A stretch of DNA of 33,944 bases from assembly GCF_020532625.1 (NCBI RefSeq), contig NZ_JAJAUY010000062.1, forward strand, positions 1 to 33,944. Direction: 5' to 3'. The notes under the pieces were generated by a model, which saw nothing but the letters and a program-made list of their open reading frames with translations, was not told where the DNA came from and searched no databases. The translations under genes were made by a program, and so were the position numbers. Shown piece by piece: positions 15,045 to 23,198 of the stretch; within the stretch, counting starts at the first letter, position 1; every line of letters begins with the position of its first letter. Origin of the DNA: Streptomyces antimicrobicus (GTDB taxonomy: Bacteria > Actinomycetota > Actinomycetes > Streptomycetales > Streptomycetaceae).

Positions 15045-16814
15045 ATGACCACGCCCCCGCAGCCGTCCGCCACCCCGCCCTCGCAGCCGGCCGGCGACGC
15101 GCCCGTGCCCGAGGCGACCGGAACGACCGGAACCACCGGAACGACCGAGGCGACCGGAACCACCGAGGCGACCGGAGCGACCGGAGCGACCGGAACAACG
15201 AGGATGCCGGACGCCGCGGGGACGGCCGAGGCCGCGCCCACCGCCGGGGCGGCCGCGGCCGCGCCCACCGCCGGGGCGACCGGGACGCCCGACCCCACCG
15301 GGGCGAGCGGGGCCGCGTCCATATCGGTCCCCGAGCCCGAGACCACGGCGGGGCCGGAGTCGGCCGCCTCGGACGCCCCCGCGGCCCCGGAGTCGCCTAT
15401 GCCCGTGGAATCCGCTGCATCCCCGGAGCCGCCTGCGTCCCCGGAGTCCACTGCACCCCCGGCGTCCACTGCACCCCTGGAGCCGTCTGCGCCCCCGGAA
15501 TCCCCAGCACCCCTGGAGCCCTCCGCGTCCCTGGAGCCCCCTGCGTCCGCGCCGGCAGCTCCGACCGCCCCGGCTCCGGCCGCCCCCGCGGCCCCAGCCG
15601 CCCCAGCCGCCCCGGGCAGCACGCCCCCGCCGGCCCTCTCCCTCCGCAAGACCCCCGCCACGGCGGCCACCGCCGCCTCCGGGCCCCCGGCCCCGTCCGT
15701 GCACGACGCCGTGACCCTCGCGGACGCACCGCTCGTACCGCCTCAGGCCCAGGCCCCGACCCAGGCCCAGCCCCCGGCCCCCGCCGCCCAGCCCGCCCCC
15801 GTACCCCCGGCCGCACCGGTCCCCGCCCCGACCCCGGCCCCCGCCCCGCCGAACCCCTTCGCACCCCCGTCCCCCACCTTCGTCCCCCCGCCCACCGCCC
15901 CCGGCGCTCACGCCGCCCCCGCCGCCGCCCCCGGCGCCCCGTGGCCCCCGCCGCCCGGCTTCGCCGGTGGCCCGTACGCGCCCCTGCCGTACGGGCGGCC
16001 CGCCACCAACGGGCTCGCCGTCGCCGCGCTGACCGTCGGCTGCGTCGGTCTGGTGGCCGCGCCGATCCCGTTGGTCTTCTGGATCGGCGGCATCCTCGCC
16101 CTGGTCGCGGTCGGCCTCGGCATCGGCGCCCTGGTCCGGGCCGGCAACGGCGCCCCGCGCAAGGGCATGGCCGTGGCGGGCACCTGCCTCGGGCTGCTCG
16201 CGCTGGCCGGGTCCGTCGGCGGTTTCTTCCTGACCAAGCAGGTGGTCGAGGAGGTCACCCACCGGGCCGACCAGCGGATGGACCGGGAGTACGAGGACCT
16301 GGAGGACGCGGAGGGCGGCTACCCCAGCCGTCCCGGCCAGCCGACCCACCCCGGGACCGCCCCGCGCCAGTCGTCGCCCGCGCGGCCCTCGAAGCCCTCG
16401 AAGCCCTCGGACGTCCGCGGGGTGACCAGCGCCGTGCCGTTCGGCGAGACCGTCACACTCGACAACGGCATCCAGGTGACCCTGTCGAAGCCGGTGAAGT
16501 ACAAGCCGGAGACCGACTACGGCCGCCGCACGGTCAAGAACGCCGTCCAGCTGTCGGCCACCATCACCAACACCTCCAGCGAGCCCCACGAGGTCATCTA
16601 CGCCGTCCCCAACGTCCGTGACGACAAGGGCATGACGGCCGCGCTGGTCTTCGACACCACGATGCCGAAGCTGATCAAGGGGTCGATCATGCCGGGCGCC
16701 TCCGCCACCGGGGTGTTCGCCTGGGAGGTGCCCGAGGGCACCACGGCCGTCACCGCCGACCTCTCCCCCGGCACGTTGATGCCGAGCGCGAAGTTCGCCG
16801 GACCGATCAGCTGA
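15045..16814 (+). CDS. DUF4190/DUF4352 membrane protein with long Pro/Ala/Thr-rich N-terminus
   Basis: A 589-aa protein. Residues 1 to about 320 are disordered and built from Thr-Gly, Ala-Pro and Pro-Glu-Ser repeats. Two hydrophobic hairpin segments (about 322-362 and 373-398) resemble the DUF4190 pair. A charged linker then leads to a DUF4352-like immunoglobulin fold (about 465-589, with GIQVTLSKP and VQLSATITNTSSEP), which should lie outside the cell. DUF4352 proteins are widespread exported or lipoprotein-like proteins of unclear role. The start at ATG 15045 has AAGGA 13 nt upstream, rather far. The low-complexity N-terminus is coded by 9- and 18-bp DNA repeats (about 15115-15200), so its length probably varies between strains. 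The 3' end is tandemly duplicated. Confidence 0.85.
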   Translation: MTTPPQPSATPPSQPAGDAPVPEATGTTGTTGTTEATGTTEATGATGATGTTRMPDAAGTAEAAPTAGAAAAAPTAGATGTPDPTGASGAASISVPEPETTAGPESAASDAPAAPESPMPVESAASPEPPASPESTAPPASTAPLEPSAPPESPAPLEPSASLEPPASAPAAPTAPAPAAPAAPAAPAAPGSTPPPALSLRKTPATAATAASGPPAPSVHDAVTLADAPLVPPQAQAPTQAQPPAPAAQPAPVPPAAPVPAPTPAPAPPNPFAPPSPTFVPPPTAPGAHAAPAAAPGAPWPPPPGFAGGPYAPLPYGRPATNGLAVAALTVGCVGLVAAPIPLVFWIGGILALVAVGLGIGALVRAGNGAPRKGMAVAGTCLGLLALAGSVGGFFLTKQVVEEVTHRADQRMDREYEDLEDAEGGYPSRPGQPTHPGTAPRQSSPARPSKPSKPSDVRGVTSAVPFGETVTLDNGIQVTLSKPVKYKPETDYGRRTVKNAVQLSATITNTSSEPHEVIYAVPNVRDDKGMTAALVFDTTMPKLIKGSIMPGASATGVFAWEVPEGTTAVTADLSPGTLMPSAKFAGPIS

Positions 16815-16862
16815 CGGGGCGGGCCGGACCCGACCGATCGGCTGACGGGGCGGGCCGGACCC
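16801..16862. repeat. 31-bp tandem duplication of the DUF4352 gene 3' end
   Basis: Bases 16801-16831 include the last codons and the TGA of the DUF4352 gene. Bases 16832-16862 repeat them with a single mismatch at the ninth base (A to G). A decayed third piece (CCCGATCGGCCG) follows at about 16864 and again near 16890. Confidence 0.9.
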
Positions 16863-16967
16863 ACCCGATCGGCCGGCGAAGTCCGCCGCCCGATCGGCCG
16901 CCGCCCGCCCCCCGCCCCCGAAATCCCCGGGGCCCAGGACATCGCGTCAGAAGGACGATTACTCGAT

Positions 16968-16973
16968 TACACT
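16968..16973 (+). promoter_or_regulatory. -10-like hexamer for nadE (leaderless start)
   Basis: TACACT ends 7 nt before the GTG at 16981, and the intervening GGGCCCC is not a Shine-Dalgarno sequence. This spacing would place transcription start at the G of the start codon. Confidence 0.5.
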
Positions 16974-16980
16974 GGGCCCC

Positions 16981-18735
16981 GTGCCTCAACTTCGCCTCGC
17001 TCTGAATCAGATCGACTCGCACGTGGGCGCGATCGCGGCCAACGCCGACTCGATCGTCCACTGGACCCGGCACTCCGCCGAGCAGGGCGCCCACCTGGTG
17101 GCGTTTCCCGAGATGGTGCTCACCGGCTATCCCGTCGAGGACCTCGCCCTGCGCGCCTCCTTCGTCGAGGCCTCCCGCACGGCCCTGCGCGAGCTCGCCG
17201 AGCGGCTCGCCGCGGAGGGCCTGGGCGAACTGCCCGTCGTCGTCGGCTACCTCGACCGCGCCGAGAAGGGCACCCCCCGCCTCGGCCGCCCGGCCGGCGC
17301 CCCGCAGAACGCCGCCGCGGTGCTGCACGGCGGCAAGGTGGTGCTCCGCTTCGCCAAGCATCACCTCCCCAACTACGGCGTCTTCGACGAGTTCCGCTAC
17401 TTCGTCCCCGGCGACACCCAGCCGGTCCTGCGGGTGCGCGGCGTGGACGTGGCCCTGGCCATCTGCGAGGACCTCTGGCAGGAAGGCGGCCGGGTCCCGG
17501 CCACCCGCACGGCGGGGGCCGGACTGCTGCTGTCCGTCAACGCCTCGCCGTACGAGCGCAACAAGGACGACCTGCGCCTGGAACTGGTGCGCAAGCGCGC
17601 CCAGGAGGCCGGCTGCACCCTCGCCTACCTGGCGATGATGGGCGGTCAGGACGAGCTGGTCTTCGACGGCGACACGATCGTGGTGGACCGGGACGGCGAG
17701 GTGGTCGCCCGCGCCCCGCAGTTCTCCGAGGGCTGCGTCCTGGTGGACCTCGACCTGCCGGCCGCCGCGCCGGACGCCCCCGAGGGCGTGGTCGACGACG
17801 GTCTGCGCATCGACCGGGTGGTCCTGTCCGAGGCGCCGGCGCAGGACTACGAGCCGGTGGTCACCGGCGGGTACGCCGACCGCCTGGACGACGAGGAGGA
17901 GATCTACGACGCGCTGGTCGTGGGCCTGCGCGCGTACGTACGGAAGAACGGTTTCCGCTCGGTCCTGGTGGGCCTGTCCGGCGGTATCGACTCGGCGCTG
18001 GTCGCCGCGATCGCCTGCGACGCGGTCGGGGCGCAGAACGTGTACGGCATCTCCATGCCCTCGAAGTACTCCTCCGAGCACTCCCGGCAGGACGCGGCCG
18101 AGCTGGCGCGCCGCACCGGGTTGAACTTCCGTACGGTCTCCATCGAGCCGATGTTCGACGCGTACATGGGGGCCCTGGGGCTGACCGGGCTCGCCGAGGA
18201 GAACCTCCAGTCGCGGCTGCGCGGCACCCTGCTGATGGCCGTGTCCAACCAGGAGGGCCACATCGTGCTGGCGCCGGGCAACAAGTCCGAGCTGGCGGTG
18301 GGCTACTCGACGCTCTACGGCGACTCGGTCGGCGCGTACGGCCCGATCAAGGACGTGTACAAGACGGACGTCTTCCGGCTCGCGGCCTACCGCAACCGGG
18401 CCGCCCAGGAGCGGGACGAGACCCCGCCGATCCCGGAGAACTCGATCACGAAGCCGCCGAGCGCCGAGCTGCGCCCGGGCCAGGTGGACACCGACTCGCT
18501 GCCGGACTACCCGGTGCTCGACGCGATCCTCACCCGGTACGTGGACGGCGACCAGGGCCTGGAGGAGATCGTGGCGGCCGGCTTCGACCGGGAGCTGGTG
18601 GCGCGGACGCTGCGGATGGTGGACACGGCCGAGTACAAGCGGCGCCAGTACCCGCCGGGCACCAAGATCTCCGCGAAGGGCTTCGGCAAGGACCGCCGGC
18701 TGCCGATCACCAACGGCTGGCGCGAACAGGCCTGA
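16981..18735 (+). CDS. nadE: Glutamine-dependent NAD+ synthetase
   Basis: A 584-aa two-domain enzyme that makes NAD+ from nicotinic acid adenine dinucleotide using ATP and ammonia taken from glutamine. The N-terminal nitrilase-type amidase domain shows its Glu-Lys-Cys triad: Glu44 in AFPEMVLTGYP, Lys126 in RFAKHHLPNYG and Cys162 in AICEDLWQ. The C-terminal synthetase domain has the ATP pyrophosphatase P-loop SGGIDS at 333-338 and, later, GNKSELAVGYSTLYGD. The length is typical of the short glutamine-dependent form. The GTG at 16981 is favoured because a -10-like TACACT lies 7 nt upstream and MPQLRLALNQ is the expected N-terminus. It stands alone on its strand and converges with the gene at 18854-19873. 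Confidence 0.96.
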   Translation: MPQLRLALNQIDSHVGAIAANADSIVHWTRHSAEQGAHLVAFPEMVLTGYPVEDLALRASFVEASRTALRELAERLAAEGLGELPVVVGYLDRAEKGTPRLGRPAGAPQNAAAVLHGGKVVLRFAKHHLPNYGVFDEFRYFVPGDTQPVLRVRGVDVALAICEDLWQEGGRVPATRTAGAGLLLSVNASPYERNKDDLRLELVRKRAQEAGCTLAYLAMMGGQDELVFDGDTIVVDRDGEVVARAPQFSEGCVLVDLDLPAAAPDAPEGVVDDGLRIDRVVLSEAPAQDYEPVVTGGYADRLDDEEEIYDALVVGLRAYVRKNGFRSVLVGLSGGIDSALVAAIACDAVGAQNVYGISMPSKYSSEHSRQDAAELARRTGLNFRTVSIEPMFDAYMGALGLTGLAEENLQSRLRGTLLMAVSNQEGHIVLAPGNKSELAVGYSTLYGDSVGAYGPIKDVYKTDVFRLAAYRNRAAQERDETPPIPENSITKPPSAELRPGQVDTDSLPDYPVLDAILTRYVDGDQGLEEIVAAGFDRELVARTLRMVDTAEYKRRQYPPGTKISAKGFGKDRRLPITNGWREQA

Positions 18736-18738
18736 GGA

Positions 18739-18759
18739 GCCGGCCCCACCGGGGCCGGC
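18739..18759. terminator. Hairpin just after nadE
   Basis: GCCGGCCCC at 18739-18747 pairs with GGGGCCGGC at 18751-18759, leaving a 3-nt loop, 4 bp past the nadE stop. Confidence 0.65.
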
Positions 18760-18785
18760 CCGCCCGGCGAGGCCCCGCCCGGCGA

Positions 18786-18846
18786 GGCCTGCGCCCGCCG
18801 GCTCCGCCCGCCCGCCGGCCCCCCGCGGCCCCGGCGGGCGCAGGCC
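18786..18846. terminator. 16-bp perfect inverted repeat between nadE and the EEP gene
   Basis: GGCCTGCGCCCGCCGG at 18786-18801 is the exact reverse complement of 18831-18846, with a 29-nt GC-rich loop. It ends 8 bp before the stop of the convergent gene, so it most likely stops transcription from that side or both. A direct repeat of CCCGGCGAGGCC lies just upstream (18763-18789). Confidence 0.6.
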
Positions 18847-18853
18847 CCGCCGG

Positions 18854-19873
18854 CTACAGCGTGAGCCGGGCGGCGATCGGCAGGTGGTCGCTGCCCGTGC
18901 GCGGCAGGGTCCAGGAGGCCTCCGGCCGGATGCCGCGGACCATGATCTGGTCGATCCGGGCCATCGGGAACTGGGCCGGCCAGCTGAAGCCGAAGCCGTC
19001 GCCCGCCGCGCCCTGGGTGGAGCGCATCTGGGAGGTCACCGGGGACAGCGCCCGGTCGTTCATGGTGCCGTTGAGGTCGCCCATCAGGACCACCCGCAGC
19101 TGCTCGCGGGCCATGGCCTGGCCCAGCGCCTCGGCGCTGTTGTCGCGCTGGTTGGCGGTGAAGCCGGCGTCGAGCTTGACCCGGACCGAGGGCAGGTGGG
19201 CGACGTAGACGGCGATCGGTCCGCGCCGGGTCTCGACTGTGGTGCGCATGGCCCGGGTCCAGCCCATCTTGATGTCCACCGGCTGGCTGGAGGTCAGCGG
19301 GAACTTGCTCCACACGCCGACCGTGCCCTCCACCGCGTGGAAGGGGTACGTCGCCGCGAGCGCCTGCTCGTAGACGGGCACCGCGCTGGGCTTGAGCTCG
19401 GTCAGGGCGAGCACGTCGGCGCCGGCGCGGGCGACGGAGGCGGCGGTGCCGCGCGGGTCGGGGTTGTCGGCGTCCACGTTGTGGGAGGCCACCATCAGGT
19501 TGCCGCCGGGGCCGGACTTGTCGGTGACGAGGCTGCCGAAGAGGTTCACCCAGACGACGGCGGTCAGCGTGACGGCGAGCAGCGCGGTGGCGGACCTGCG
19601 CCACAGGGCGCCGGCCAGCAGCACCGGGACGGCCAGCCCCAGCCAGGGCAGGAAGGTCTCGATGAGGCTGCCGGTGTTGCCGATGTCGTTGGGCAGCTCC
19701 GCGTGGAAGATCATCACGAGGGCGATCAGCACCGCCACGGACGCGACCACGACGCCGCGGCGCCACGTCCCGCGGTCCTTGAGCAGGCCGGTCAGCCGCC
19801 GCAGGAAGCGGGATCCGGAGGGCTCGGGCTCCGAGCCGCCGTTCCCCGTCTCCGTCACGTACGCCTGTGCCAT
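18854..19873 (-). CDS. Membrane-anchored endonuclease/exonuclease/phosphatase (EEP) domain protein
   Basis: A 339-aa protein. Three hydrophobic segments lie at about 40-56, 72-88 and 94-112, then an EEP domain follows. Its motifs are SHNVDADNPD (about 129-138), ADVLALTEL with the metal-binding Glu, VVLMGDLNGT (catalytic Asp/Asn pair, about 262-271) and GSDHLPIAARL at the C-terminus (catalytic Asp-His). The domain should face outward. Proteins of this type cleave phosphodiesters in nucleic acids or lipids; which one cannot be said. The ATG at 19873 has GAGGA 7 nt upstream. The gene ends against a strong inverted repeat shared with nadE. Confidence 0.9.
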   Translation of the reverse strand: MAQAYVTETGNGGSEPEPSGSRFLRRLTGLLKDRGTWRRGVVVASVAVLIALVMIFHAELPNDIGNTGSLIETFLPWLGLAVPVLLAGALWRRSATALLAVTLTAVVWVNLFGSLVTDKSGPGGNLMVASHNVDADNPDPRGTAASVARAGADVLALTELKPSAVPVYEQALAATYPFHAVEGTVGVWSKFPLTSSQPVDIKMGWTRAMRTTVETRRGPIAVYVAHLPSVRVKLDAGFTANQRDNSAEALGQAMAREQLRVVLMGDLNGTMNDRALSPVTSQMRSTQGAAGDGFGFSWPAQFPMARIDQIMVRGIRPEASWTLPRTGSDHLPIAARLTL

Positions 19874-20057
19874 GCCACTGTCCTCGCTGCCGTGCTTGCG
19901 CTCCGTCCCCGCCCCTTGACCCTAGGCGATATACGGAGCCTTCCCTACCGGTCTGTCCTGTCGGTACACCGGGAGGACGAAGGGGCCGGCGGCCAGGGTT
20001 CCGTCTGTCACGAAACGCGCACATTCACGGGGGTGCGCTCGGCACCGGCCCCCCGGT

Positions 20058-20073
20058 GTGACGCAGGCGTCAC
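20058..20073. promoter_or_regulatory. Inverted repeat upstream of panB, candidate operator
   Basis: GTGACGCAGGCGTCAC is a perfect 7-bp inverted repeat around AG, 107 bp before the panB start. Its length suits a dimeric repressor, but I cannot name one. Confidence 0.4.
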
Positions 20074-20114
20074 CGGGCGGCGCGCCGCCCACTACCGGGC
20101 GGGCCGACCGAATG

Positions 20115-20126
20115 CCACCATGGTGG
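20115..20126. promoter_or_regulatory. 12-bp perfect palindrome upstream of panB
   Basis: CCACCATGGTGG lies 54 bp before the panB start codon. It could be an operator half-pair with the 20058-20073 repeat or a chance palindrome. Confidence 0.3.
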
Positions 20127-20180
20127 GTGAGTCCGGGGACGCCGTGAGGGCGCCTCGAGATGACACAAGGAGCAGTTGCA

Positions 20181-21047
20181 ATGACGCATGCCGTTTCGCA
20201 TGCCCCGGAACAGGGCAAGGTGGGACCCACCCTGTACGGAGGCAAGGGCACCCGGCGCATCACCGTCCGCGACCTCACCCAAGCCAAGGAGCGCGGCGAG
20301 AAGTGGCCCATGCTCACCGCCTACGACGCGATGACCGCGTCGGTCTTCGACGAGGCCGGCATCCCGGTCATCCTCGTCGGTGACTCGATGGGCAATTGCC
20401 ACCTCGGCTACGACACCACCGTGCCCGTCACGATGGACGAGATGACCCTGCTGTCGGCCGCCGTGGTACGCGGCACCAGCCGGGCCCTGGTCGTCGGCGA
20501 CCTGCCGTTCGGCTCCTACCAGGAGGGGCCCGTGCAGGCCCTGCGCAGCGCCACCCGGCTGGTCAAGGAGGCGGGCGTCGGCGCGGTCAAGCTGGAGGGC
20601 GGCGAGCGCTCGCTGGCCCAGACCGAGCTGATCGTGCAGTCCGGCATCCCGGTCATGTCCCACCTGGGCCTGACCCCGCAGTCCGTCAACGCCATGGGCT
20701 ACCGGGTGCAGGGCCGCGGGGACGAGGCGGCGCACCAGCTGCTGCGCGACGCCAAGGCGGCGCAGGACGCGGGCGCGTTCGCCGTCGTGCTCGAACTGGT
20801 GCCGGCGGAGCTGGCTGCCGAGGTCACCCGCTCGCTGCACATCCCGACCGTGGGCATCGGCGCCGGGTCGGAGTGCGACGCGCAGGTGCTCGTGTGGACG
20901 GACGCGCTCGGCCTGACGAGCGGCAAGCTGCCGCGGTTCGTCAAGAAGTACGCCGAGCTGCGCCAGGTCATGGGCGAGGCGGCGCGCGCCTTCGCCGAGG
21001 ACGTGGTCGGTGGGACGTTCCCGCAGGAGGAGCACAGCTTCCACTGA
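20181..21047 (+). CDS. panB: 3-methyl-2-oxobutanoate hydroxymethyltransferase
   Basis: A 288-aa PanB, which transfers a hydroxymethyl group from 5,10-methylenetetrahydrofolate to alpha-ketoisovalerate to make ketopantoate, the first step of pantothenate and CoA synthesis. Motifs are MLTAYDAMTASVFDEAG, VGDSMGNCHLGYDTT (metal-binding Asp), KLEGG, SHLGLTPQ and GIGAGSECDAQVLVWTD. I chose the ATG at 20181 because AAGGAG lies 8 nt upstream. An in-frame ATG at 20160 has no ribosome binding site and would add seven residues. The enzyme should be cytoplasmic. A strong hairpin follows at 21121-21149, so it is probably a single-gene unit. panC and panD are not in this window. Confidence 0.96.
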   Translation: MTHAVSHAPEQGKVGPTLYGGKGTRRITVRDLTQAKERGEKWPMLTAYDAMTASVFDEAGIPVILVGDSMGNCHLGYDTTVPVTMDEMTLLSAAVVRGTSRALVVGDLPFGSYQEGPVQALRSATRLVKEAGVGAVKLEGGERSLAQTELIVQSGIPVMSHLGLTPQSVNAMGYRVQGRGDEAAHQLLRDAKAAQDAGAFAVVLELVPAELAAEVTRSLHIPTVGIGAGSECDAQVLVWTDALGLTSGKLPRFVKKYAELRQVMGEAARAFAEDVVGGTFPQEEHSFH

Positions 21048-21120
21048 CCGACGACGGGTCACCGGAAGGGCTCCGACGGGGCCGCCCCCGGTGCACCGAC
21101 GGCCACCGACACCTCACCGA

Positions 21121-21149
21121 CAGCCCGCCGGCTCCGCGCCGGCGGGCTG
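21121..21149 (+). terminator. Hairpin terminator after panB
   Basis: CAGCCCGCCGGC at 21121-21132 pairs perfectly with GCCGGCGGGCTG at 21138-21149 around a 5-nt loop. It separates panB from the ABC transporter genes. Confidence 0.75.
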
Positions 21150-21209
21150 CCGCCCGTCTGTCGGCCGGCTGTCGGTGGTTTGTCAGTGGCTGCTGGTCCC
21201 ATGGTGGGC

Positions 21210-22276
<1,067 letters not shown>

Positions 22277-22280
<4 letters not shown>

Positions 22281-23140
22281 GCGCCGGCACCACGACGCCC
22301 ACCCGTACGCCGTCCGGCGCGGCGACCGCCGCCGCGTCCCGGCCGGCTCCGGCCGCCGACGGGCGGCTCCCGCTGCGGTCCCACCTGCGGCACATCGGCG
22401 CGCTGGCGCGCCGCAACGCCCTGCAGATCAAGGCGGACCCGGAGTCGATGTTCGACGCCGTGCTGATGCCGGTCATCTTCGTGCTGCTGTTCGTGTTCGT
22501 CTTCGGCGGAGCGATGTTCGGCCAGGGCAACCAGGACCAGTACGTCAACTACCTCGTGCCGGGCCTGATGGCCATGATGGGCATGAACATCGCGATGGCG
22601 GTCGGCACCGGCGTCAACGACGACTTCAAGAAGGGCGTGATGGACCGGTTCCGGTCCATGCCGATCGCCCGGTCCTCGGTGCTCGTCGCGAAGATCGTGG
22701 TGGAGATCGGCCGGATGCTGGTCGCCACCACCATCCTGCTGGTGATGGGCTTCGTCATGGGCCTGACCCTGCACGGGTCGGTGCTCCAGCTGCTGGCCGC
22801 GGTCGGCCTGTCCATGGTGTTCGGCGCCTCGCTGATGTGGATCTTCATCCTGCTCGGCCTCACCATGAAGACCGCGCAGGCGGTGCAGGGCGTGGCGATG
22901 CTGGTGCTGATGCCGCTGCAGTTCGGCAGCTCCATCTTCGCCCCGACCACCTCGATGCCGGGCTGGCTGCAGTCCTTCACGGACGTCAACCCGCTGTCGA
23001 ACCTCGCCGACGCGGCGCGGCACCTGATCAACGACGAAGGCGCCGTCGCGCAGCCGGTGCTGATCACCCTGGCGTGGGCGGTCGGCATCACGGCGGTCAC
23101 CGCGCCGCTGGCGGTGCGCAAGTTCCGCAACAAGACCTGA
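22277..23140 (+). CDS. ABC transporter permease, DrrB (ABC-2) family
   Basis: A 287-aa membrane protein. A Thr/Ala/Pro-rich cytoplasmic start of about 35 residues is followed by about six hydrophobic segments from residue 55 to 280. The ABC-2 pattern includes KADPESMFDAVLMPVIF, FVFGGAM, a coupling-helix-like DDFKKGVMDRFRSMPIARS, and late MPGWLQSFTDVNPLSNLADAAR, which is typical of DrrB proteins. It forms the membrane channel for the adjacent ATPase, probably as a 2+2 complex. The ATG at 22277 overlaps the ATPase stop and has GAGGAGG 7 nt upstream. The 3' end meets the convergent BTAD regulator 58 bp away. Confidence 0.92.
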
Positions 23141-23163
23141 TCCGGGAGCCCTTCTTCCGGATC
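23139..23163. terminator. Hairpin between ABC permease and BTAD regulator genes
   Basis: GATCCGG at 23139-23145 pairs with CCGGATC at 23157-23163 around an 11-nt loop. The first arm overlaps the permease stop codon. Confidence 0.45.
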
Positions 23164-23198
23164 GCGTCCCGGACGAAGGCGGGGGTCGGGGGACCGGA

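Larger units (their letters stand above)
19874..20180. other. 307-bp divergent spacer upstream of panB
   Basis: This stretch between the EEP gene and panB holds two palindromes (20058-20073 and 20115-20126) and the panB ribosome binding site (AAGGAG at 20167-20172). Small open frames occur, but none has a start with a ribosome binding site or a recognisable product. I could not place a -35/-10 pair with confidence. Confidence 0.7.
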
